A stretch of DNA of 64,000 nt from Heloderma charlesbogerti (lineage: Eukaryota > Chordata > Lepidosauria > Squamata > Helodermatidae): NCBI GenBank assembly GCA_026122225.1, contig JANEZZ010001492.1, forward strand, positions 1,877,001-1,941,000. The letters are read 5' to 3'. Shown piece by piece: positions 45,927 to 55,939 of this stretch. Within the stretch, counting starts at the first letter, position 1; every line of letters starts with the position of its first letter. Below the pieces are notes generated by a model that had not been told where the DNA came from, made no database searches, and saw only the letters and a list, made by a program, of their open reading frames with translations. A program made the translations under genes and the position numbers.

Positions 45927-46105
45927 GACCTGTCCGTCTTGGGTGGCCCTGCACAGCAGAGCTTTTGGCTTCACTGAGTTACGCAAGCCCCTTCGCCACA
46001 ACAAGGCAGTGATCCATGAAGGGGATCTAGAGGGCCAGAGCATATGCTTTTTTCTGGGAAGCCAAAAATTCAGGGCAGGAGGAGCACGGAGGGAACAATT
46101 GCCTT

Positions 46106-46233
46106 TAAGGGTGCAATCCTAAGCAAGTTTAGACAGAAAAAAGCCTACAACTCCCAGCATGCCCCAGCTGGCTGGGGCATGCTGGGAGTTGTAGGCTTTT
46201 TTCTGTCTAACCTTGCATAGGATTCCACCCTAA
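46106..46233. mobile_element. Palindromic MITE, ACAACTCCCAGC family (best copy)
   Basis: A nearly perfect 128-bp palindrome. TAAGGGTGCAATCCTAAGCA, AGTTTAGACAGAAAAAAGCC, TACAACTCCCAGCATGCCCC, AGC is mirrored from GCTGGGGCATGCTGGGAGTT, GTAGGCTTTTTTCTGTCTAA onward, ending CCACCCTAA. The arms at 46145-46163 and 46177-46195 carry CTACAACTCCCAGCATGCC. Confidence 0.92.
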
Positions 46234-46769
46234 GTGTTTTGTGCTCAGACAACAACAAAAAAAGACCTATAAAAAAGTAAGAAATGCCCCTGGGTGTGCA
46301 ATTTGGTGCTGAAGGAGCAGTACCAACTGTACTGTGTGCCAACAGTATCAATGGGGAGGGGAGAGCACTTTGCTCTAAGGCCAGGTGTCTGCTGTCATGC
46401 TAGGAGCACAGCTTTCCATTTTCACTGGATCATTTCTGCAGCAGAAATGCTTCGAAGTGTTCAAAGAACTTTATATACATTTTGTCAATAACTGTAACAA
46501 CTACCTTGTGAGGTAGACCTGATCTTACAGACAGGAAGCAAAGGCTAAGATTTATTTAGTAGTGTAGTGGCAATTGCAGAAGTGCAGGGTCCCTTCATAA
46601 TAGTCACACACCCCCTCTCAGCCATGCCCCCTTCTAAAATTATACAACCTTGTAAGATCATACAATAAAAATGACCTTTCAGTCACTTATTTTGACTCCA
46701 AGCCATTGTTTCTCCCAATTATGTTTGTGCAATTACTTGTGTTTTCACCACCATCTATTTAAGTCAGTG

Positions 46770-46862
46770 CCCAGTGCAACTCAGTGCTATGCCTGTTTAC
46801 TCAGAAGTTCCCAGGGAGTTCAATGGCTTTACTCGCTTGTAAGTTTGTGTAGGATTGCATTC
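46770..46862 (+). repeat. Degenerate ACTCAGAAG-type squamate repeat
   Basis: CAACTCAGTGCTATGCCTGT, TTACTCAGAAGTTCCCAGGG, AGTTCAATGGCTTTACTCGC, TTGTAAGTTTGTGTAGGATT, GCAT. Confidence 0.65.
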
Positions 46863-47506
46863 TTCATCTTGCTTCTTATCTCTGAGGTGACTGCTTCACT
46901 CTGCCTAATAGTAATGCTGGCCGGCCTGGCTGAGGAATTCAGACAACACCAGCACTCACAACTCCAATACTCTCCTTCCTCCCACCAGCATTAAAGGCAT
47001 ATGGAGCATTTTGTGGGTTTGAATTGTCAGAGCTAGGAGATGAGACATGGGTTGCTTAGCTTAGATGACAAAGGATGCAATCCTATGAAGATAGTCGCCA
47101 GCCTCCAAACTCAGAGGCAGGCAACTATCCTATGCAGGGTGGCTGGAGCAAAGAGGGGATCCTCTCCTCTATGCTTCAGCTGCCCAGCATTGTCAGCTAG
47201 GGGGACATTGGAGCGGGAGGCAGGAGAGGCTGCATGGTGTGTAGGAATCCTCGTAAAGAGGCTTCGGCAGTCTCCTCCCCTCCCTGTCCCAGGACAGCCC
47301 CCTTTTTGCTCACTTCACTCTCTGTTTGCGAGCATAGAGAAGTAGTGGCATGGAGAGAAACGTGCTGGCTACACGGGGGCAAAAGAGGGGTGGGGAGCTC
47401 AGTTTCTGGGAACCAATCCTGGAGCCCCGGCTCCGAGCTCAGTTCCCAGAAACCAAAGTATTCTATGGTCCTCTAGACAGTGTCTAGGAGCCATTGGATT
47501 GCTCTC

Positions 47507-47608
47507 TAAGGGTACAATCCTATGCATGTTTAGACAGAAAAAGTCCTATAACTCCAATGCTGGGCGTTGGACTTTTTTCCGTCTAAGCATGCATTGGATT
47601 GCACCTTA
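47507..47608. mobile_element. Palindromic MITE, ACAACTCCCAGC family (internally deleted)
   Basis: TAAGGGTACAATCCTATGCA, TGTTTAGACAGAAAAAGTCC on the left and GGACTTTTTTCCGTCTAAGC, ATGCATTGGATTGCACCTTA on the right. The centre is shortened to CTCCAATGCTGGGCGTT. Confidence 0.8.
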
Positions 47609-48252
47609 GATAGAAGGGCTGGAGGCTGGGTCAAAGTTTCAGGCAGAAAAATCCCTTTTTAATTGATCCCTTTCAACTGACTTGTTCACAGATTGCTAAA
47701 GCAGAAAACACCTGGGTATTTCCTCCCCAGTGTTTATTTATTATTTAATTTATATTACACCTTTCCACCAAAAGATGGTGCACAACATGGCTGATAATAC
47801 AATACAGATTAAAAACAAAATATTAAAACAGAACATAAAAACAAATACATTAAAAAATAAAAACACAGCAATAAAAGAATAAACACCAACCAATTAAAAT
47901 TGCTTTCAACAACAGACCAGCTTATGTGGGAAAGGACTGAAAAATGTCTTTTGAGTGATGGATAACATTCCTATTTCTCAAGATCTATCAACGTGGGGCC
48001 TAACTAAACATCACATGCAACGGTGTACCATGAAAACCCCTTTTTATTATGTCATCTAGGTTTTACAGGCTTGCAAAGGGGAATGGTATCTATCAATAGA
48101 CTATTGCCTCATATTATTCTGCATTTTAAAAGAGCTAGCAAACAATGGCATTTAAGTTGCAGCCTTATGCACACTTACCTGGGAATAAGTCTCATTGACT
48201 CATTTGGGGCTTACTTCTGAATAGGTATTAGATCTGTCACTTGAGGCACAGG

Positions 48253-48776
48253 TAGGGATGGCGGAGAATTCCGCCACGGACTCCAATGAGGCCGGATTCT
48301 AAAGAATCCAGCCCCCCAGAGTCCGTGGTGGAACGGAAGACTTACCTCTGCCTCCCCACGGAATCCTCTTTAGCCGGATCCTCCGGCTCCAGATTGCCAG
48401 TGATACGGCCGCCATGCCATATCGCTGGCTGAAGAGACTGACTGGGGACGCAAATGGCATCCAGGACATCATTTGCGGCCGTAAAAGCCTTAGTTTAAGG
48501 TAAATGCAACCATTAACGGCTGCATTTATCTTAAACTAAGGCCTTTATGGCTGCAAATGGTGCCCCGGACGCCATTTGCGGCCGCAGTCAGTAGTCCCCT
48601 TCAGCCAGTGATATGGCATGGCAGCCATATCGCTGGCACTTCAGAGCTGGCTGGCGGCTCCACGGAATCACGGCGGAGCGGAGCCAGCCAAACAGGATTC
48701 CGGGGGGAGGAACGGATCGCCTCCCCCCCCGCGGACCCTCCCCTGGACTGGCAGGTAGGGGATTCATACATCCCTA
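48253..48776. mobile_element. TAGGGATG-ended hAT-like element (copy 2) with palindromic core
   Basis: It begins TAGGGATGGCGGAGAATTCC and ends GGGGATTCATACATCCCTA. The flanks GGCACAGG at 48245-48252 and 48777-48784 are identical, a perfect 8-bp duplication. The left 140 bp (CCGCCACGGACTCC, GGATTCTAAAGAATCCAGCC) and the right 110 bp match the 63362 copy. The core is a large palindrome. GC content is visibly above the surroundings. No protein is encoded. Confidence 0.92.
48396..48640. repeat. Large palindrome (about 120 bp per arm) in the 48253 element
   Basis: GCCAGTGATACGGCCGCCAT, GCCATATCGCTGGCTGAAG on the left pairs with CTTCAGCCAGTGATATGGCA, TGGCAGCCATATCGCTGGC on the right. ATTTGCGGCCGTAAAAGCCT, TAGTTTAAGGTAAATGCA pairs with TGCATTTATCTTAAACTAAG, GCCTTTATGGCTGCAAAT at the centre. 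The arms meet near 48515 with almost no spacer. Confidence 0.9.
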
Positions 48777-48784
48777 GGCACAGG

Positions 48785-49590
48785 TGAACTTAGTAGCACA
48801 GAGCACTTTTTGTCAGCTTAGGCTAGTATACCAACTACGCCCTTATCTGGACAGAAATAGCCTTGCTACAGTTATTCATGCTCTGTTAACTTCTCATCTG
48901 GATTACTGCAATGTGTTATACGTGGGGCTGCCTTTGAAAATGGTCCGGAAACTTCAGCTGGTCCAAAATAGGGCAGCAAGATTGTTAACAGGGACTGGCC
49001 AATGAGCTCATATTATGCAGTACTTTTCCAGCTGCGCTGGCTGCTAGTCCATTTCCGTGCCCGATTCAAAGTGCTGGTATTAACATTCTAAGCCCTTAAC
49101 GGCTTGGGGCCAGGTTATCTGAAGGATCGCCTCCTCCCATATGTGCCTGCCCGGACCTTAAGATCATCCTCAGCGGCCCTTCTCCATGAGCCCCAGCCAA
49201 AGGAAGTGAGGCTGGTGGCTACTAGGAGGAGGGCCCTTTCAGTTGTGGCACCCCAGCTGTGGAATGAGCTTTCTAGTGAGGTTCACCTGGCACCTACGTT
49301 GTATTCCTTCCGTGAAAAGGTGAAGACCTTTTTATTTTCCCAGGCATTTTAGCTTTCTAGACTTTTAGCTTTGCTGTTTAAATCTATATTTTAAAACTCT
49401 GTATTGCTGCTAGGTTTTATTCTGGTTTTATTCTGGTTGTATTGTTATACTGTGGTTTTAATGTTTTATATATTTTATATTGTTTTATTGTGTGCTCTTT
49501 GGTTTTAATTTTTGTGAACCGCCCAGAGAGCTTCAGCTATTGGGTGGTACAGAAATGAAATGGAATGAATGAATGAATGAATGAATATGG
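48785..49590 (+). pseudogene. L2-type LINE 3' end with GAAT tail
   Basis: The first frame (48784-49005) reads YLDRNSLATVIHALLTSHLD, YCNVLYVGLPLKMVRKLQLV, QNRAARLLTGT. A second frame (49104-49352) reads GPGYLKDRLLPYVPARTLRS, RRALSVVAPQLWNELSSEVH and ends FREKVKTFLFSQAF. These are the regions just after the reverse transcriptase in L2-clade LINEs. The 3' UTR ends with GAACCGCCCAGAGAGCTTCA, GCTATTGGGTGGTACAGAAA and a (GAAT)n run at 49562-49587. At least one frameshift lies between the frames. Confidence 0.88.
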
Positions 49591-50430
49591 AAAACACAGC
49601 TTAGTCAGGCAAAAAAATTCTAGCACGTCCCCGCAGTCTACCACTTCATTCTGCCCAATAGCTCCACATGGTAGGGAGGGTTTTTTTTAATTATTATTAT
49701 TATTATCTTCCCGCTTTCTAGCTCACTCTGCAGCCACTACCCCTAAAACTCTCTGCCTCCCTGAGAAACTGGCTCTGAAGGCCACCATCTTCACTGGGGC
49801 AGGGAAGCCGCACTTGTGCAGCCATAGCTGCCACTGCCCAGAGTGTCGCAGGACGAGCTCAGCTGAATGCACCGAGGGAGCAACAGCACTGCCTCTGCCT
49901 CCCGCTCCGTGTGCTGGCTGGTGGCAAGGTGCCACCTCATGCCCCCACCTCCCTCCCTCCCTCTCTTGGGAGGCCTCAGCCAAGGAGGCAGAACAAAAGC
50001 AGGGTTCTGCCTGGCTCACTGCGGGGCAAGTGGGGGGTACCTGGCTGAGACCCAGCTGTAAAAAAAAGTAGAGGGGCAAGGACCCAGTGAGACCCCCCCA
50101 GGACTACACCACTGGATTTATCTAAGGCTAGTTAATGAGCCCATGGCAGAATTTCCTCATTTACAGTCTTATACACTACACTAGGTCTCTGATTGTGTCA
50201 ATAAGGGAAACCAGGCCACCACAGTAAAGCATGTTTATTTATTTTATTTGTATACCACCTTTCTACCAAGAAAATGGCACTAAAGGCAGCTATTTCCAAC
50301 TACAACTCCCAATGCAGGTTTAACATCTGGTTCGTATGTTGCAAACAGCTGGTTGAGCTAAAGACAGAGATAAAGCCAACTGTAAAAATGTGTACTGGTA
50401 GCAGGAAGCCCATGTCTGAGATTGTTTAGA
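49591..50430. other. No feature recognised; ATT run at 49690
   Basis: A GC-richer block at 49720-50080 has overlapping frames on both strands but no domain. An AT-rich end follows with GTATACCACCTTTCTACCAA, which resembles a LINE/SINE tail reversed. Confidence 0.4.
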
Positions 50431-50434
50431 TTAG

Positions 50435-50575
50435 AACAGGGGTGGCTAGAAAGTAGATCTCCAGATGTTTTGGACTTACACTCCCAGCTTTCCTGACTAT
50501 TGGCCATGCTGGCGTGAGCTTCTGGAAGTTGAAATCCAAAACATCCGGAGATCTGCTTTCTGCTGGTCCCTGGTT
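50435..50575. mobile_element. CCAGATGTTTTGGACTACAA palindromic repeat
   Basis: AAGTAGATCTCCAGATGTTT, TGGACTTACACTCCCAGC on the left and GAAGTTGAAATCCAAAACAT, CCGGAGATCTGCTTTCTGCT on the right, around TATTGGCCATGCTGGC. Confidence 0.75.
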
Positions 50576-50579
50576 CAGA

Positions 50580-51858
50580 AGATGAACATGAGATGCAGGT
50601 CCAGCAGTCCAAATGTCTGTTCACGAATATACATCCATAGCAAAAAGAAAAAGAAAAAAAAGCCAGGGGTATTAGAGATTACTCCTTTCTGAACTGTCTT
50701 CTAAGGCATATAAATGGATAAGGCCATCATCTCTATGAGCAAGAAATAGGTGAATGTTAATTCATTAAACATTCTTTTGAATATGTGCAATCTAAAAACT
50801 GCTCATTGAGATTGTAGGCCCCCCCAAATATGGTCAGGCCAATTTACACCTGAGAGAGCAGAAACGTCACTGTTATTAAGTATAGAAAAAGTTATTCAAT
50901 ACTGAAAAAAATATGTTGTATGGATTGCCGTTGAGGGTGGATAGAATTTCAGATTCCCTTACCTATGTAAGGCATAAATAAGTGTCTCTTCTCTGAGTAT
51001 CTGTAGAACCAGAGTGCATCACATTACTAATTCCTGGTGGCCAAAATTTGTTAGGCTGTTGTAATGTTAAGATTAGATACTTAGATGCTAAGATCCTGTT
51101 CTTTGATTTGTCTTTCGATGCCTTACACACAGTTACAACGGTTGTCCTCTGCAACTTTAGGTAGACTATTACTCTTCTTTTCAAATGCTAGTTCTAAGCA
51201 GCATACCTTCCTCCCAATAACAAAATCTTGCAACTGAGCATGAATTGTGCAAAATACAAGGCATATTCCTAATACACATATAGAGCAAAGTTTATGGGGA
51301 GCGGGGGTGGGGGATGAGGATAAGGTTGCAATCAATTTACCAGTCACAGAAATGAAGAATACACCTTTTTTCTTCTTAGAATTGATTTGTTCTGATTACA
51401 GATGGAAGATACCCCACTAGGGCCGTCAAGTTAATACAAATATGAGGAAACATGCTTTATTTGGTTTCTTATACATTAACATAAAATTGTTTACACTTGG
51501 TAACACATCCAGAGATTATAGTCACCTGTTTAATTATTTTGCTTTCTGCAAATGTGTGTCACATTACAACTTCTTGTTCTTTGCAAATTACCTTTACTAC
51601 ACGCAACTCATTCAAATCAAGGTTTCTTTTGGGTGTCAAAATATCCAGACAAATCCACAAGAATATTGCCACTGATACCTTACACAGAACTTAAGAAATC
51701 TAATATGCTACCCTTTCACAGATATTAACACTATAAGCAATTTGTTCAGCTTCTAAAATGCTATATCACATTAAAAAACAAAAACACAACAATCCCAAAT
51801 GACATTGCTTCAAATAATGTAAGTTACAAATGTTCCAAAATGTTAATAGTATGTTCCT
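50580..51858. other. No feature recognised
   Basis: AT-rich unique sequence directly preceding the second RTE element. Short open frames at 51442-51694 have no motif. Confidence 0.45.
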
Positions 51859-52235
51859 ATACATGAGACTTCAGCAAAGGAGATCGTTACCTTGTCGTGG
51901 TGCTAGAGCTTGAGCACCTCAATGACGTCATGAGCTAAACTGTGAAAGGACACCCAAGACGGGAAGGTCATGGCAGAGAGGTCAGACTAAATACGATCCC
52001 TGGGGAAGGAAACGGCAACCCACCCCAGTATTCTTGCCATGAAAACTAAATGGATCAGTACAACCAGAGATATGTCGGTATACCATCGGAAGATGGGACT
52101 CCCAAATCGGAAGATGGTCAAAATGCTACTGGGGAGGAACAGAGGATAAGTTCAACTAGCCCCAGATGTGATGACGCAGCTAGCTCAAAGTCGAAAGGAC
52201 GGCTAGCAGCCGATGGTGCTGGTGGTGAATGACGA

Positions 52236-53006
52236 ATCCGATTTGCTAAAGATCAACACACCATAGGAACCTGGAATGTAAGATCTATGAGCCAGGACAA
52301 ATTGGATGTGGTTATTGGGGAGATGTCAAGATTAAATATAGACATTTTGGGTGTCAGTGAACTGAAATGGACTGGAATGGGCCACTTCACATCAAATGAC
52401 CACGAGATCTACTACTGTGGACAAGAGGACCACAGAAGAAATGGAGTAGCCTTCATAATTAATCATAAAGTGGCTAAAGCAGTGCTTGGATACAATCCAA
52501 ACAATGACAGAATTATCTCAATTCGAATTCAGGGTAAGCCATTTAACATCACAGTGATCCAAATATACGCCCCAACCACAGATGCTGAAGAAGCAGAAGT
52601 AGATCAGGTCTATGAGGATCTGCAGCACCTACTGGATAGTATGCCAAACAAAGATGTTATTTTCATTACAGGAGACTGGAATGCTAAGGTGGGTAGTCAA
52701 ACGACACCTGGAATTACAGGCAAGCATGGTCTGGGAGAACAAAATGAAGCAGGACATAAGCTGATAGAATTTTGCCAAGACAACTCACTGTGCATAACAA
52801 ACACTCTCTTCCAACAACCTAAAAGACGACTTTATACATGGACTTCACCAGACGGTCGACACCGAAATCAGACTGACTACATCCTTTGTAGCCAAAGGTG
52901 GCGGACATCTATGCATTCGGTAAAAACAAGACCTGGAGCTGATTGTAATTCAGATCACGAACTTCTTATTGCACAATTTAGAATCAGACTAAAGAGAATA
53001 GGGTAG
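52236..53006 (+). pseudogene. RTE endonuclease domain (second lineage)
   Basis: The in-frame N-terminal piece lies at 52050-52229 (ending AADGAGGE), followed by a TGA stop (52230-52232). After it come TIGTWNVRSMSQDK, SELKWTGMGHFTSNDHEIYY (catalytic Glu), GDWNAKVGSQTT, YTWTSPDGRHRNQTDYILCS and NSDHELLIAQF (the His/Asp motif). All endonuclease motifs are intact. The frame then hits TAG (53004-53006), where the sister copy has Lys. Confidence 0.93.
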
Positions 53007-53597
53007 ACCCACAGATCAGTTACATATGAGCTCACTAATATTCCTCATGAATATGCAGTGGAGGTGAAGAATAGATTTAAGGGACTAGATTTAGTAGATA
53101 GGGTCCCGGAAGAACTATGGACAGAACTTTCCAACATTGTTCAGGAGGCGGCAACAAAAAATGTCCCAAAGAAAAAGAAAACCAAGAAGGCAAAATGGCT
53201 GTCTGCTGAGACACTGGAAGCAGCCCAAGAAAGAAGGAAAGCAAAAGGCAACAGTGATAGGGGGAGATATGCCCAATTAAATGCAAAATTCCAGAGGTTA
53301 GCCAGAAGAGATAAGGAATTATTTTTAAACAAGCAATGCGCGGAAGCAGAAGAAGATAATAGAATAGGAAGGACAAGAGACCTCTTCCAGAAAATTAGAA
53401 ACATCGGAGGTAAATTCCAGGCAAAAATGGGTATGATCAAAAACAAAGATGGCAAGGACCTAACAGAAGCAGAAGAGGTCAAGAAGAGGTGGCAAGAATA
53501 TATGGAAGATCTGTATAGGAAGGATAATAATATCGGGGATAGATTTGACGGTGTGGTCAGTGAGCTAGAGCTAGACATCCTGAAGAGTGAGGTTGAA
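53007..53597 (+). pseudogene. RTE linker region before RT (second lineage)
   Basis: The frame includes VEVKNRFKGLDLVDRVPEEL, a basic patch KKKKTKKAKWLS and EEDNRIGRTRDLFQKI. It ends ELELDILKSEVE just before the hAT insertion, and corresponds to the linker of the 42809 element. Its final TAG (53598-53600) lies inside the left TSD copy (GAATAGGC). The right copy has TGG there, so the stop is a later mutation. Confidence 0.9.
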
Positions 53598-53602
53598 TAG
53601 GC

Positions 53603-54449
53603 TAGGGATGGGGGAGAATTTCTCCCCGAAACTTCAGGGGGCCAAGTGCCAACGCATTCGGTCCTCCGAAGGTTCGGGGAGAAATTCTCCGCCACCCCCG
53701 CCACCCCCCCGGGATGGGACTTACCTTTTACGAATGTCGCTCCCGGTGGCGGGTCCCGGCGGCGGTTCGGCAGGTCTTGGTCAGGGGCGGGGGCGGCAGC
53801 CGGTCTTTCGACTGGCTGCCGCCGCCGCCATTACAAGAAAAGTAAAAAAAAAACAACGCCCCTGTGATAGGCTACGTAACGATTAACATAGCCTATCACG
53901 GCTAGATTTGCAAAGTCAGCCGTGATAGGCTACGTTAATCATCACGTAGCCTATCACGGGTGACTTTGAAAAAAAAAAAAAAGCACGTATGCAAATGGCG
54001 GCCCCCGTAGGGAGCCGCCATTCATGTTCCTTATTTGGTCCCTGTAGTCTACGTAAAGATTTACATAGACTACGGCGAAAATAAGGGCAACGCAAATAGC
54101 AAATCAAAGTCACCCGTGATAAGCTACGTGACGATTAACATAGCCTATCACGGCTGACTTTGCAGATCTAGCCGTGATAGGCTACGTAAATCATTACGTA
54201 GCCTATCACGGGGCTTTATTATTTTTTTTTACTTTTCTTTTGAAGTTCGCGGCCGGGGAGACGGGGTGCTTCTCCCCGGCCTGAATTTCGGCCGGGTGAG
54301 GCGGGAAGCCTCCCCCCCGGCCTGAATTTCAGCCGGGCGAGGTGGGAAGACAACCCCCCTCGCATGAACGTCAGGGGGAGAAGCGAAGCGCCTCCCCCCC
54401 ACCGCGAAAAAAGCTGCAGGACAAGGTAAGTCCCTTTCGTACATCCCTA
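53603..54449. mobile_element. TAGGGATG-ended hAT-like element (copy 3) with long palindrome
   Basis: It begins TAGGGATGGGGGAGAATTTC and ends TTTCGTACATCCCTA. It is flanked by GAATAGGC (53595-53602) and GAATGGGC (54450-54457), an 8-bp duplication with one mismatch. Deleting the element and one flank restores the RTE reading frame at SEVE/WALRS. Ends are GC-rich; the centre is a long hairpin. No transposase frame. Confidence 0.93.
53838..54240. repeat. Inverted repeat with arms over 110 bp, GTGATAGGCTACGT units
   Basis: The left arm (53838-53966) contains GAAAAGTAAAAAAAA, CTGTGATAGGCTACGTAACG, ATTAACATAGCCTATCACGG, CTAGATTTGCAAAGTCAGCC, then another GTGATAGGCTACGT unit. The right arm (54105-54240) is its near-perfect complement, down to TTTTTTTACTTTTC. 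Each arm is itself made of smaller palindromes (ATAGGCTACGT / ACGTAGCCTAT). Spacer 53967-54104 contains another small inverted pair (TAGTCTACGTAAAGATTTAC, ATAGACTA). Confidence 0.92.
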
Positions 54450-55939
54450 GAATGGGCCTTAAGAAGCATTGCTAATAACAAGGCAGCAGGAGATGACGGT
54501 ATCCCAGCTGAACTGTTTAAAATCTTGCAAGATGATGCTGTCAAGGTGATGCATGCCATATGCCAGCAAATTTGGAAAACACAAGAATGGCCAACAGATT
54601 GGAAAAAATCAACCTATATCCCCATACCAAAAAAGGGAAGCACCAAAGGATGTTCAGACTTTCGAACAGTGGCACTTAATTCACATGCCAGTAAGGTAAT
54701 GCTCAAGATCTTGAAAGGTAGACTCCAGCAATTCATGGAATGAGAATTGCCAGATGTACAAGCTGGGTTTAGAAAAGGCAGAGGAACTACAGACCAAATT
54801 GCCAGTATCCGCTGAATAATGGAGAAAGCCAGGGAGTTTCAGAAAAACATCGATTTCTGTTTTATTGACAATCTAAAGCCTTTGACTGTGTGGATCATAA
54901 CCAATGGTGGCAAGTTCTTGGTGGTATGGGGATACCAAGTCATCTTGTCTGCCTCCTGAGGAATCTGTATAACGACCAAGTAGCAACGGTAAGAACAGAA
55001 CATGGAACAACAGACTGGTTTAAGATTGGGAAAGTAGTACGGCAGGGTTGTATACTCTCACCCTACCTATTCAACCTGTATGCAGAACACATCATGCGAC
55101 GTGCTGGGCTTGATGAAGCCAAGGCTGGAGTTAAAATCGCTGGAAGAAACATTAACAATCTCAGATATGCAGATGATACCACTTTGATGGCTGAAAGCGA
55201 GGAGGAGCTGAGGAACCTCATGACAAAGGTGAAAGAAGAAAGTGCAAAAGCTGGGTTGCAGTTAAACCTCAAAAAAAGCAAGATTATGGCAACCAGCTTG
55301 ATTGAGAACTGGCAAATAGAGGGAGAAAACATGGAGGCAGTGACAGACTTTGTCTTTCTAGGTGCAAGGATTACTGCAGACGCTGACTGCAGCCAGGAAA
55401 TCAGAAGACGTTTACTTCTTGGGAGGACAGCAATGACAAATCTTGATAAAATAGTGAAGAGCAGAGACATCACACTGACAACAAAGGTCCGCATAGTTCA
55501 AGCAATGGTATTCCCCGTAGTAACCTATGGCTGTGAGAGCTGGACCACAGGAAGGAAGGCTGAGCGGAGGAAGATAGATGCTTTTGAACTGTGGTGCTGG
55601 AGGAAAATTCTGAGAGTGCCTTGGACTGCAAGAAGATCAAACCAGTCCATCCTTCAGGAAATAAAGCCAGACTGCTCACTTGAGGGAATGATATTAAAGG
55701 CAAAACTGAAGTACTTTGGCCACATAATGAGAAGACAGGATACCCTGGAGAAGATGCTGATGCTAGGGAAAGTGGAAGGCAAAAGGAAGAGGGGCCGACC
55801 AAGGGCAAGGTGGATGGATGATATTCTGGAGGTGACAGACTCGACCTTGGGGGAGCTGGGGGTGGCGATGGCCGACGGGAAGCTCTGGCGTGGGCTGGTC
55901 CATGAAGTCACAAAGCGTCGGAAGCGACTGACCAAATAA
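54450..55939 (+). pseudogene. RTE reverse transcriptase and C-terminal domain (second lineage)
   Basis: After the insertion the frame reads WALRSIANNKAAGDDGIPAE, RTVALNSHASKVMLKIL, then TGA at 54741 and TGA at 54813 (the latter where Trp is expected). A frameshift near 54868-54875 follows in motif A (CFIDN instead of CFIDYA). From 54890 the frame gives GCILSPYLFNLYAEHIM (motif B), LRYADDTTLMAES (motif C, codons 55166-55177) and YGCESWTTGRKAERRKIDAF. It ends VHEVTKRRKRLTK. More decayed than the 42809 copy. Confidence 0.94.

Larger units (their letters stand above)
42809..46025 (-). mobile_element. Full-length Bov-B (RTE clade) LINE with 13-bp TSD
   Basis: A 3217-bp element on the minus strand. 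The 3' end at 42809 (reversed: GTCCGACACGAGT-type hexamer context GGGGTCACGAAGAGTCGGAC) and the 5' end near 46025 (reversed GATCACTGCCTTGTTGTGGC, GAAGGGGCTTGCGTAACTCA) are flanked by TCTAGAGGGCTAG (42796-42808) and TCTAGAGGGCCAG (46026-46038), 12 of 13 bases alike. A single frame carries endonuclease, reverse transcriptase and C-terminal domain. It is broken only by two TAG codons. It interrupts a palindromic repeat (GCAATCCTATGGCCACTAGA at 42772). Confidence 0.96.
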
